64,000 nt of DNA from Erythrophleum ivorense (taxonomy: Eukaryota > Streptophyta > Magnoliopsida > Fabales > Fabaceae): assembly GCA_026724425.1 (NCBI GenBank), contig JAIUCV010000009.1:17681294-17745293 (forward strand). The letters run 5' to 3'. The translations under genes were made by a program, and so were the position numbers. Positions 50,889 to 61,265 of the stretch are shown here, in pieces. The notes beneath the pieces were generated by a model, which was not told where the DNA came from, did not search any database, and worked only from the letters and a program-made list of their open reading frames with translations. Numbering within the stretch: position 1 is the stretch's first letter; the number at the start of each line of letters is the position of its first letter.

Positions 50889-53884
50889 ATAAATTTTATC
50901 CTCAAAATTTAAGGTATACTTTCTTCTTACTCTTTTCCTTTCTAGCTAATTGCTCTTTTCTTTCCCTTTTTCTTGGCTCTATACGCTTTTCACAGCGATT
51001 TCACTCGTTTGGATTTTCTCTTAGCTAGGGAATTTTCATTGCTAGCCCATAATGAAAGCTCTATTATTATAGAGTACTAGCTTATTCTTCTCATAAGGGA
51101 AAGGAATTTCTAACTCTGGAGGCCTATCTTATGAGAGCTTACTTATCATATTGGGTTAGTTTTAACTCGATCATAAGGGTTAATGTTTCTTTCAGTGGAC
51201 TCATTTACATATCTTGGGAGGTAACTTATTTCATATTAAATTTCCTGTGTCCTTTCTCAATGCCTTTTCATACATCTCATCCTCTTTTCTGATCATTACA
51301 GCCATCGAAGGTGTTTTTCTGTTTGCTTACTTATTTAAATATACTATCCACTGTTCATCTTTACTTCTTTCTTACTAGCTCATTTCATAATTACAATTCA
51401 CATTTCTTTCTGTCATAGGCCTCACATCTCAATTACTTACTTGGATTATAGCTCCTTTAAGGAGATTCTACTTTTAATAATCCTAGTTTCTCTGTTTACT
51501 ACTATATCTGTCTTTGTAGGCCGGGACTTTTTCTTACTTTCTTTGCTCACTTATAGTGACATTTTATAGTCCCTTATTTCAGTAATGATAAGCCTAACAT
51601 ATGTGTCTCATACTGGCATTGAAGAGTGACTACCACTGACTACTGTTGAGCTTTGGTGGGATGCTAGCTATTCTCATAGTTTTGCTCACTGGAAATATAC
51701 TATACCACTTACCTCATATAAAAACTGCATCTGATCCTTTTCTGAATATATAAGCTAGCATGCGGGGATCTCTCTATCCCTTAGTCAGGGCTAATATCTA
51801 CTGGGTAGTGGTTCATCTGGCTCTAACTCTGGAAAGTTAATTTCTTACTTTCCTCATCCCATACACTATACTCATCTCTCAAGAGATCTAGTTAGTGGTC
51901 TAACTATCTGAGTAAAGCCTTCATATCTCTGTGGCAATGGTCTACCAGACTCAGGAGATCTCTAGTCTCTTAGACAAAAGCTAGTTGAAACTATATTGGT
52001 CTATGAGACTAACTGCTCTGTAAAAACTATCTCAGGCCGTCATCTCACCAGAGTACTATCATACTGTAACTAGGGCTCTCTGTAATTCTATGAAATTTAT
52101 TGTGACCCTTGGGTCTACTGTGACCTCTTAGAGCCCTGCTAGGGTCTACTGCGACCCACTGAACTATGCTAAGATCTACTGTGATCCATCTCTGGGAGAC
52201 GTCAAAGCCTAAGATCATTGTATCTGATAGTAAAATACAAGCTCACTAAGTCTGCTAACTATTGCTCATAATAATTGAGGCTAAACTCAAAAGTACATCG
52301 TGCTCTTCGTGCAAAGTGGGTTCTGTGTCATTTACTTCTCTAGGATCCCATCATACTGATACTAGGGAGTATCTTAATTTTCATTCATCACTCCTCATGG
52401 GATCCTTAAATTCCCACTTCAGCCCCCTTTTTACTTAGGCTTTCTTTTCTTACTTTGATTGTACTCTTTTATCTTTTTCTCTCATATCTTATAGTTTCTA
52501 ACTATGCCTATGTTCTGCTTTTAAATGCTTTGGCACTAGGCCATCTCACACACTAAGTGTGATTAACATCTCTGGCAGGAGAGAGGCTATGCACTGGTCC
52601 CTTCTCCTTTCATTTACATATATTATAAGGGACTCAAATCATACATATTGAACTCATACTATCTGGATCTGAACATTTTTTAGTAGGGATTCCTTTTTGC
52701 ATGCTTTTCTCATCATTTTGATATTACTGGAATCCTTTTACTTTTCTTTTCTGACTTATCTCATTATCTAGCTAACTAGGATATCCTTCGATTATCGGGG
52801 CAATTTGGTGATTGATGTCATCATTTGCTATGCACTTAAGCCACATTACTACTAGGTTGGTCAGACCCAATATCATGTAGCCTCTGTTGTAAGTAAACCA
52901 TAACATCAAACATTAATACACCGGTGCTTCATGACTAAAGTCCGAGCCATTATCGCCAGTATATTACAAGTTTCCTAACAATCTAAAGTATTCCTTTCTT
53001 ACTTTTCTTTATCTGCCCTATTCTCGTAGAGTGCTTAGGGAAAATAGGATTCTTCCTCTATTTCATCCCAAGATCTCTCTGTATTTCTTAGCTATTTTTA
53101 CTTCAGGCATTATCATGCTAAAAGGGCGCCTATGCCAAGGACAAGTGTGCTTTCTTAAGTACTTAAGCACATTAACTGAATATCTATTATCAATTTAGTA
53201 TGTCCTTGGCTTAAACACTGTCATATTTTCTATTTCTATCTTTTTTATCCTCTTACTTTGGTAAAAGGATGTTCTACTACTAGCTATTTCTGTTGCTAGT
53301 TCAGGTTTCTTTATGCTTAAGAGCACTGCATTTTCCTGGGGTTCCTTCACTTATTCACTCTCTATAACATCAAGGGGGTCTGCTTTTCGATCATGTTCTT
53401 ACTTTAGTTTTAACTAGACCACCCCTCAGTAAGAGGAGTTCTATTACTTGTAACCTCAATAATTACATTCTCTGGCACTCTCGGCTTACACTCTTCCCTA
53501 CATCATACAAAACTCGCCTTCTAGGGCAGTCTCTAGCTCCTTTAAGCTTTCCTGAGGTACTAAGGCACTAGTTATTTGTCTCAGCTTATTTCTATGTTCA
53601 GATCAGGGCTAGACTTTCTCTTTGTTTGACCTCTTTAGCCTTATCCCCAGGAGCACAGTATACTATTCCAGGGTTTTATTAACCCAATCCAGGACACGTA
53701 CTCTCAATGTCTGGATTTTACTTTATTGAAAGCTTATGCTCTACTGGATGCTCTAATCACTCATGTGCCTTAACCCTATATCATTCTTATATTAGGAAGC
53801 TCATCTAACTAATTATTGGACCCTTATCTATTTATCTTTATGGGCTTAGTCTACTCATTTATTCCTCATTAAAGCAAGGATATC
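50889..53884 (-). other. Interior of element G, unrecognised
   Basis: Three kilobases of T/C-rich (plus strand) sequence with no ORF of useful length on either strand. No RT, protease or integrase motif was seen in any frame I followed. A lysine/arginine-rich reading near 50900-50990 (minus) could be the tail of a decayed pol. The region could be a noncoding large-retrotransposon-derivative interior or very old pol. It ends at the ATATC duplication of LTR H. Confidence 0.4.
52109..52200. repeat. Short triplicate repeat, period about 30-31 bp
   Basis: GGGTCTACTGTGACC, GGGTCTACTGCGACC and AGATCTACTGTGATCC start at 52111, 52142 and 52172. Confidence 0.65.
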
Positions 53885-56791
53885 TGTGACAACCATATCT
53901 TTTAAACATGGTAATTATGGCTAAATACATGATTAATAATTAATGGTCAAGGTTTAGAGTCGTTATAATTTATTACATTATGAAAATATAGAAAAATGTG
54001 AACCTTGATGTTAGGGTCATCACTAAACAACCACAAATGTGAGAATGCATAAAAGAAATTATAGTATCATGAAGGGTTTGTGATTCATCAATCCATTAGT
54101 TTCAACACACAAAAAACCTCCCACAAGTATTCCTATGTCATTTTCTAGCATTACCATTGAAGAAACTGGGGTTTCTAGGCTAAAGGTAGGAGTTTGGGGA
54201 CCTATGCCGTGACTTGAAACCCTCTCGCCATGGCTAAGTTAGGTTCTGGAGCTTGAAAACCACATTTTTTCACTTTGCACCGCGGCCTTGACCTTCCACC
54301 CTGCAGTTAAGTTACTCTCAGGAATCATTAGGCAATTTACATGAATTTCGCCACGATGGACCATCGCAATAGCTAGCCTACGTGGCGCCGCGGTAAAAAT
54401 GCCTCTTGGGACTACTGTTCAAATTCCCACGATTCTTGCCTCAGTGAAAAACTCCTGCGTCGCGATGAGGATCGCTACTGGACACTCCTTACCTAGTTTC
54501 CTCGTCTAGCGCCATAGCCAGACTTATTGTGCCGTGGCGAGGTTTCTCTCTGCCACCTTCCTGGGTGTTTTTTTCGCACTGAGCCGCAGTATTCCTCGCC
54601 ACTGTCACTCTCCAGGCCACGATGAGGCCTTTTTGGCCACGGCGTGACTCCCTCTTATAACTACATCTCCCAAATTTTATCCTATGCACTCCAATTCTCT
54701 TCTTAGGAACACCCTAGGACCACTTCCCTTTATTTTCTATGACTCTAATAGTATTTATCTATCTTATTTACCCAACTATTCTACCATTACCAATTCAAAA
54801 CTTAAGTACTAATTCCTACTCGTCCAACTACCACATATCAATAATTTCATGGATTAATGACAAGAATTCATGGACTATCAACAATTAACATCTGATACAC
54901 ATTCTGGTAGAGATTTCATACATCAATGGTTATATCAACATCTAATGCATCACATAATTATATTTCTAATAGTATACCATATATAAATTTAGTAAAATTC
55001 ATACATCAGGTGTTATAGGTTTATACATCCAATACCAAGATAAGATGAGGCCTAACTCCTTAATAAATACATCCTAAGCAATCAAAATATAAGAGCCTAC
55101 ACTTGGCAACATAATTACATGATGATGCTATACAAAAAGGAATATAAAATTTAGCATCTATTTTAGATAATCTAGTCTAAGTGTGGCCTTCTCCTCACAT
55201 GGTTGGAGCTCATGAATTTTCATCCACTTGCTTCCCCTTATCCTTACCCAAAGAGCCTTCACCTGAAAGTACAATCCCATGAAACAGGGTGAGATGTAAA
55301 TCTCAGTAACTAAGGAAATTTCCATTCATAATATCTAATTTAATTAACATATATGCATGAATCAAAATTAACATCAGAATCATATCAGCCATATCAGCAA
55401 AGGAAGTGGTTAGGCTACTATGATTACCATCCCATACTAGCAATCATAATTCCACATGTTAAAGGCCAATAACATCGGGAGAGGCCCGCCCATGGTACCC
55501 ACTCCCCAATGAGCATAACCAGGGCTCAGTGTATCTGGGGTTTGATTATAACTCGGTGCCTGATCGAAGCACATGCACGGGTGGCAGCCGCACCACAGTT
55601 CTACCATGGACTCACAGGATCCAAACACAATACAATAGATAGCTAACTAATTTATTTAGCATTTTAAATCATTCATGTACAACAAATATGAAATTAAAGT
55701 AGATATATGCATGAAATTAATACAGTCTCGGTTACCTCACTTGTAGACAAGTTGGGAAGCTACAACAATACCAAAATCCTCCTAAAATCACAATATCAGA
55801 AAATGATCATTTTTATCCGTCCATTACTATCTCATTCATCATTTGTGGTAATAACCCAATGCTTAAAGAATTAAGTTACTAATAGTTACCTAAGGGATAC
55901 CTACCTAATCACTAAGAGCCTTAAATTTCAGATTTTGCCTTCCCTAAACTAGAAACATCAATATATCACTCTAAATCACAGGGAAATTCGTACAAAATTA
56001 AGGCTCATACTATAAGTCTACTATGAGGGTCTTAAACTAGTAGGAAATGCATCAAAATGGACATTTTATACTTACCTAATAACACCCTCAGCCCCAACCT
56101 ACGAAATTTCACCAAGAAAATCCCAAACAACCACATTTCAAATTTTGGGTATAGTGAAAATACTCCAAATGAAAAACTATTTAGGCCAAAATGAAGAGAA
56201 AGAGAAGGGGATTAAGTTATACAACTATTACATTGGCTTAATCTAGCTCTAGAAGTGGAAAATGATGGATTTCTTGCCCCAAACCCTAGCCTCCCTTCAA
56301 ACCTCTGAAAATGAGTTGTGTGTTTTGTATTTCTGCATAAGGGAGGGGAAAGGCTGAATATGTTTAGGGTTTTAGATGGGTTTGGGCTGACCTAATGGTC
56401 CAACTGTAAGTGGGTTCTAATTTAAGCGTTATTGGCCTAGCTTTAATATGTTGGGCTGCAAAATTTAATTGGGCCAGACCAAGTTTGAAGAACTCCATTG
56501 TTTTGGGTCTACACAAGGTTTATTGGGCCATTTATAAGAGCTTATGGAAGTTGGGTCTTGGGTCTTTAATTCATTAAATCAGATTAGGCCCTCTATTAGT
56601 TTTTAACCTTGGCTTACTTAATTTAATTTGGGCTTAGATGGGGTTTCTAACTCAATTAAATCTCAAACTCATATTAATAATTTATCTCTCTAAAATTTCT
56701 ATTCACTTAACTTATCCAATCATTTTATATTAATTATTCTCAATTAACCCAAATCCATGGTTAACACCTTAATTAATTTTGGGTTGTTACA
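53885..56791 (-). mobile_element. Solo LTR H (2.9 kb, second LTR family), inserted in element G
   Basis: TGTGACAACC at 53885 to GGGTTGTTACA at 56791, with exact ATATC duplications at 53880-53884 and 56792-56796. It has no interior. Shared blocks with I include the TGATCGAAGCACATGCACGG region (55560-55580) and the run of GTGAGATGTAAATCTCAGTAAC near 55290. It is inverted relative to J. The first base pair of TGTGAC is likely a mutated TGTAAC. Confidence 0.87.
54205..54660 (-). repeat. GC-rich degenerate GCCGCGG motif cluster in LTR H
   Basis: CACCGCGGCC, GTGGCGCCGCGG, CGCCATGGC, GCCGTGGCGAGG, GAGCCGCAG and CCACGGCG occur over about 450 bp, in the same place as in I and J but with more CpG-to-TpG change. 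Confidence 0.55.
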
Positions 56792-56796
56792 ATATC

Positions 56797-57061
56797 TTTT
56801 CTGTAGCTAGTTTCTTAGCTCTTCCTTGTTTCCTTTATCATTATACTTTATGACTTAGGGGGTTTGTCTAGAGGAATGTACTAACCACTATTGGATAGTT
56901 TCCTCGACATGAGGATGTCTCATCTTTTCTTTCTCGATCTAGAAAAAACTTTCACTGAACCTTTCATTCACATATCTCACTTAGAACGATGCTACTGGTT
57001 ATCTCTTCCAAGCTTTAGCTTATACTCAGCCTAGGCTAGTCATCTCATTAGACCTGTAGCT
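56797..57061 (-). other. Interior of element G between H and K
   Basis: Continuation of the noncoding interior after the ATATC duplication. No ORF or motif recognised. Confidence 0.4.
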
Positions 57062-57072
57062 TACTAACTAAT

Positions 57073-57276
57073 ATGAACCAGACTCATGTAGGGAAGGATA
57101 CTCGTGTGGAGAAGGACTTAATGATAGATGGCCCAATGACAATAGGAAGAGTTAAACGTCTACAAAAAGCAATTAGACTTCAATTTGCTGAATTAAAAGC
57201 CTATAATGTTAGTGCATGCATTGAGGAAGCAAATGGAGCTTTAATCATGCTTATTCAAGCCCAAGTTTATGCTTAA
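57073..57276 (+). pseudogene. C-terminal end of gypsy pol, copy 1 (left arm of K)
   Basis: A 67-codon open frame ending in TAA. It carries DGPMTIGRVKRLQKA, resembling the GPMTRGR/GPITRSR signature near the C-terminus of many plant Ty3/gypsy polyproteins. The R of the signature is I here but kept in the inverted copy. The rest of pol is absent, so no enzyme is encoded. Two other copies occur in K at 59421-59561 and 60817-61011. The ATG near the left end may be chance, as upstream pol is missing. Confidence 0.65.
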
Positions 57277-57298
57277 AGAGCCCATTGAAGCTCGAGGA

Positions 57299-57945
57299 TG
57301 TGAATAGTATTTCAAATGCAAGATGTCCAGCCCATTAGTATTAATTAGTTTCTATTTTAGTGATTTGAATAAGGCCATGAGGTCAATTAAGTTTTTAGAA
57401 AGTTTTATTTCCTTATTATTTCTGAATTATTTGTTCCCATTTCTTTTAGGGCTGATTTGTTTCCATTTATTTAGGTTATTTTCTTTCTACTTTTGGATGA
57501 ACAGTGCACAACCTTAGGCATTATGTTTTAGGAAGTTTCTTAAGTCTTACTTTTAAGGTTTGCTTAGCATTCAAGTTTTGGATTTCCTTTGCTTATAAAT
57601 AAGCTAGCTTTGTATTCAATTGGAGGATGATGATTGAAGTAATAGAATTATTCTGAGTATTTTCTCCAAATTATAAGAGTTATCTTTCCCTTGCTCTTGT
57701 GCAGCCTTTGTCTTGTTAACCTATCCCTAGGTTGGTGATTCAAGTTCACAAAAACCCCCAATTCGTGCTTTGACCTGGGTATGTCATTGTGTGGGTTAGT
57801 TCATCGTGTTCATTGTTGGGTGTGCAGTCTAAGTCGCAGGTCAATGTTCCTCTAACGTTGGTCGGCCACTTACTTCTGTCAGGTCTCGAACCATCCTTTT
57901 ACTTAACCTACGCCGTGAAGATTGGGCCACCCTTTTGATTTTGCA
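57299..57945 (+). repeat. LTR 1 of composite K (647 bp)
   Basis: TGTGAATAG after a purine-rich AGCTCGAGGA, to TTTTGCA, followed by a PBS. CTATAAATA-like TTATAAATAAGC at 57594-57605 is a plausible TATA box. Direct copy at 59584-60140, inverted copy at 60154-60806. Confidence 0.75.
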
Positions 57946-57950
57946 TCATT

Positions 57951-57963
57951 TGGTATCAAAGCC
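57951..57963 (+). other. Primer-binding site in K (initiator tRNA-Met-like)
   Basis: TGGTATCAAAGCC lies five bases after the LTR end. It resembles TGGTATCAGAGCC, the initiator-methionine tRNA site used by many plant retrotransposons. Confidence 0.8.
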
Positions 57964-59113
57964 TTGGTTTACACGGTAGGTTATCTATCATACATTCATC
58001 ATCCACCATTCTACTTCTTTTCTAGCCTCCATAATTTTTTCCTTTTCCATATCCATTCATTGCTACCTTTTATTATAAAAAAAAAATACTAACCTTTCTA
58101 CCTTCCCTTGTTTCCAGATTTGCTCCTTAGTGTGCAAGATTTGGTTTTTATGTTACAAGAGCCATTTATTTTGTAATCTGAAAATTTTTTGTTGTTCTGG
58201 ATGTTGTTGTTTTTCCCTTATCTGTTCAACCCCTTTCCTTTTGAGATTTTGGATGATTAATAGGTCAATCCTAAGTTTTAGAATCTCAGCTTTCATTTTG
58301 TGTTGGAATTATCGAATTCAGAGTTCTCTAGAGGGAGTTATTGTCATTTTTAGTGGTAATGTTTTCTGATCTGATTTGTTTCCTATTGTGTGATCTTGTG
58401 ATTCTCTTTCATCTGATCCAAAAAAAAAGGAAAAGGAATAGAAAAGAAAGGCAAAAAAAAAAGGGTTAGCCAAAAAAAATGAAAAAAAAATGAAAAAGAA
58501 AAAAAAATTGTGATCAGATTTCTTTCATTTATGATCAGCATTGTTTCCTCTTCCATTTGTTTCCTAATTTTTGTGATCCACTTTCCTATTCCTATATTGT
58601 TTCCTTTTATCATGTGATTGTAGACTTTCCTATTATGACTTCAACTTGTTTCCTATTCCTTTGATTTGAACTTTCCTAATCTAATCCTCTATTGATTTCT
58701 CATATCTTGGGTTTTTAGAATCATTGTAATTGGCTCTTTGGTATTTTAAACTTGATCTTGCATTGCTAGGTGGTTAAATCTTCCCTTTTTTGTATTGGAA
58801 CCCTAGCCTAACCAAACCCTAACTTTACTTGTGACTTGTATGCACCAATCACAACTTTTCATACCATCTACCAGCACATACTTTGGTGAACCAAGAATTG
58901 GTAGTCCTTGATCACTTGACAAGGTCTTGGTAACATAAGAGCTTAGGATTTGATATTGAGAGGTAAAAGGCAAGAGTGGGTAAGATCATTGCAGAAAAAG
59001 CCAATAAGAGAGAGAAAACATGAGTGGGAGTGTCATCTCTTATTTGAGTGAAACATGTGAGGGTGTGATTGTGAGGTCCAATATATTTTGTTTCTTGTTT
59101 CTTTTCCCCTAAC
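57964..59113 (+). other. Untranslated leader in K with A-rich tract
   Basis: About 1.15 kb without a credible ORF. It is rich in TTTCCT/TTTGAT strings and has a strong A-rich run at 58420-58510 and a poly(A) at 58077-58086. Short frames on either strand here look accidental. Confidence 0.6.
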
Positions 59114-59420
59114 ATGGTAGATAACCGAGAAAAAGAAGTTACTCGTGAAAGTAATGACTCAAAGAACAATCCACTTGAGTTAGCACTATTACAAATGCAA
59201 GCAATTGTGAGCCATTTTGAGAGGATGCTTGATAAGAAGCTAGAAGGTCTCCCCATAAACACCTAGATCAAGTGGAGGGTAGTAGTTCTAGTTAGAGGAC
59301 TACTCAAACTAACCAAAGACAAGTTCAAATGGCACGTAGACATGACCATGAGCCTGAGGAAGCCATGGAGAGCCATGATGAAGGGTATAAAGAGGATGAG
59401 GTCCAACAAAGTAGGAGGCC
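59114..59420 (+). pseudogene. Start of gag in K, truncated and fused to pol end
   Basis: ATG at 59114 opens a 50-codon frame (MVDNREKEVTRESN, then LLQMQAIVSHFERMLDKK) that ends at TAG 59264-59266. In a shifted frame the reading continues as HLDQVEGSSS and QMARRHDHEPEEAMESHDEG, typical of the charged N-terminal region of a gypsy Gag. At about 59418 it passes directly into the pol-end sequence seen at 57135. All of capsid, zinc knuckle, protease, RT, RNase H and most of integrase are therefore deleted. It cannot make a functional Gag. Confidence 0.7.
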
Positions 59421-59561
59421 ATGACAAAAGAAAGAGTTAAGGATCTACAAAGAACAATTGGACTTCAATTTGCTGAATTAAAAGCCCATAATGTTAGTGC
59501 ATGCATTGAGGAAGCAAATGGAGCCTTAATCATACTTATTCAAGCCCAAGTTGATGCTTAA
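59421..59561 (+). pseudogene. C-terminal end of gypsy pol, copy 2 (inside K)
   Basis: PMTKERVKDLQRTIGLQFAE to a TAA at 59559, 47 codons with the initial ATG being the M of PMT. It is a diverged copy of 57133-57276. It abuts truncated gag on its left and LTR 2 on its right, as expected for the pol end next to the 3' LTR after an internal deletion. Confidence 0.65.
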
Positions 59562-59583
59562 AGAGTCCATTGAAGCTAGGGGA

Positions 59584-60140
59584 TGTCAATAGTACTTTAA
59601 ATGCAAGATGTCCAGCCCATAGTATTAATTAGTTTCTATTTTAGTGATTTGAATAAGGCCATAAGGTTAATTTAGTTTTTAGAAAGTTTTATTTCCTTAT
59701 TATTTCAGAATTATTTGTTTCCATTTCTTTTAGGGCTAATTTGTTTCCATTTATTTAGGTTATTTTCTTTCTATTTTTGGATGAACAGTGCACGTGAACA
59801 GTGAACAACCTTAGGCATTATGTTCTAGGAAGTTTCTTAAGTCTTACTTTTAGGGTTTGCTTAGTATTCAAGTTTTGGATTTCCTTTGCCTATAAATAGG
59901 CCAGCTTTGTATTCAATTGGAGGATGATGATTGAAGTAATAGAATTATTCTGAGTATTTTCTCCAAATTATAAGAGTTATCTTTCCCTTACTCTTGTGCA
60001 GCCTTTGTCTTGTTAACCTATCCCTAGGTTGGTGATTCAAGTTCACAAAAACCCCCAATTCGTGCTTTGACCTGGGTGTGTCATTGTGTGGGTTAGTTCA
60101 TCGTGTTCATTGTTGGGTGTACAGTCTAAGTCGTAGGTCA
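59584..60140 (+). repeat. LTR 2 of composite K, 3' end missing
   Basis: TGTCAATAG after AGCTAGGGGA, matching LTR 1 up to GTCGTAGGTCA at 60140. About 100 bp of the LTR end is lost where the inverted LTR 3 begins. It has CTATAAATAGGCC at 59890-59902, a good TATA box, and a CACGTGAACAGTG insertion-like doublet near 59792 relative to LTR 1. Confidence 0.75.
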
Positions 60141-60163
60141 CCCCTTTGAGAAATCAAAGGGGT
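60140..60163. other. Perfect 10-bp hairpin at the LTR 2 / LTR 3 junction
   Basis: ACCCCTTTGA, loop GAAA, TCAAAGGGGT. The right arm belongs to inverted LTR 3. The left arm is not present at this place in LTR 1, so it arose at the joining event. Confidence 0.8.
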
Positions 60164-60806
60164 GGCCCAATCTTCACGGCGTAGGTTAAGTAAAAGGATG
60201 GTTTGAGACCTAATGGAAGCAAGTGGCCAACCAACGTTAGAGGAACGTTGACATGTGACTTAGACTGCACGCCCAACCACGAACACGATGAACCAACCCA
60301 CACAATGACACACCCAGGTCGAAGCATGAATTGGGGGCTTTTGTGAACTTGAATCATCAACCTAGGGGTAGGTTAACAAGATAAAGGCTTCACAAGAGCA
60401 AGGAAAAGATAACTCTCACAATTTGGAGAAAATACTCAGAATAATTCTATTACTTCAATCATTGTCCTCCAATTGAATACAAAGCTGGCCTATTTATAGG
60501 CAAAGGAAATCCAAAACTTGAATACTAAGCAAACCCTAAAAGTAAGACTTAAAAAACTTTCTAAAACATAATGCCCAAGGTTGTGCACTGTTCACATGCA
60601 CTGTTCATCCGAAAGTAAAAAGAAAATAACCTAAATAAATGGAAACAAATCAGCCCTAAAAGAAATGGAAACAAATAATTCTAAAATAATAAGGAAATAA
60701 AACTTTCTAAAAACTTAATTGACCTCATGGCCTTATTCAAATCACTAAAATAGAAACTAATTAATACTAATGGGCTGGACATCTTGCATTTGAAGTACTA
60801 TTCATG
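60154..60806 (-). repeat. LTR 3 of composite K, inverted
   Basis: Read on the minus strand, it follows LTR 1 from the TGAATAGTAC start at 60804 to GGGCCACCCCTTTGA near 60154, lacking only the last ~10 bases. The TATA box GCCTATAAATAGGCC-like sequence is at 60488-60500 (minus). Confidence 0.75.
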
Positions 60807-60816
60807 TCCTCTAGCT

Positions 60817-61011
60817 TCAATGGGCTTGAATAAGCATGATTAAGGCTCCATTTGCTTCCTCAATGCATGCACTAATATTATGAGCTTTTAATTCAACAAA
60901 TTGAAGTCCAATTGCTCTTTATAGACGTTTAACTCTTCCTCTTGTCATTGGGCCATCTATCATCAAGTCCTTCTCCACACTAGCATCCTTTCCCATATGA
61001 GTCTGGTTCAT
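60817..61011 (-). pseudogene. C-terminal end of gypsy pol, copy 3 (right arm of K)
   Basis: Minus-strand reading gives DGPMTRGRVKRL, then a TAA where the left arm has CAA, then RAIGLQFVELKAHN and a stop at 60817. It keeps the R of the GPMTRGR signature. Compared with copy 1 it lacks 19 bp between two AGCCCA direct repeats just before the stop. Outer end identical to the left arm for the first 17 bases. Confidence 0.65.
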
Positions 61012-61022
61012 ATCACTAACTA

Positions 61023-61265
61023 TCCTTATTCTTTTCTGAGCTTCTGTTACGGGGCTACTCATACTTACCTCTAAGTATTACCTATGAGGTACATCTTTCT
61101 AGGCCAGTCGCTATGTGCCTCACAGATGGTAGTCTTATCCTACGTTATTTCGAGGCTACACTAACATTCTATCATTCAATGTCTCACAGGGTAGCACTCT
61201 AAGTTGGAGTCAACGCCTCATAGGCGAGTCTCAACAACCTCATTATCCCTGTGTCTAACTTTCTC
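61023..61265 (-). other. Interior of element G between K and J
   Basis: Noncoding T/C-rich sequence that continues the block at 56797-57061 after removal of K. Nothing recognised. Confidence 0.4.

Larger units (their letters stand above)
57071..61013. mobile_element. Composite K: foldback-like element built from gypsy LTR and pol-end segments
   Basis: The outer ends are ATATGAACCAG and its inverse CTGGTTCATAT. The arms, about 860-875 bp, pair 57071-57940 with 61013-60155 in inverted orientation. The flanks TACTAACTA (57062-57070) and CACTAACTA (61014-61022) form a 9-bp duplication with one mismatch. Between the arms lie a PBS, leader, a gag start, a second pol end and a second, truncated LTR. 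The order is polC-LTR, leader-gag, polC-LTR, then inverted LTR-polC. The ends lie in pol sequence, not at LTR termini. A 9-bp duplication with long inverted repeats is typical of Mutator-like transposons; that mechanism is inference. Confidence 0.7.

Noticed and set aside
58420..58510. Poly(A)-rich stretch as a LINE or processed pseudogene tail
   Set aside because: It lies within the leader between PBS and gag of an LTR element and no LINE coding sequence precedes it.
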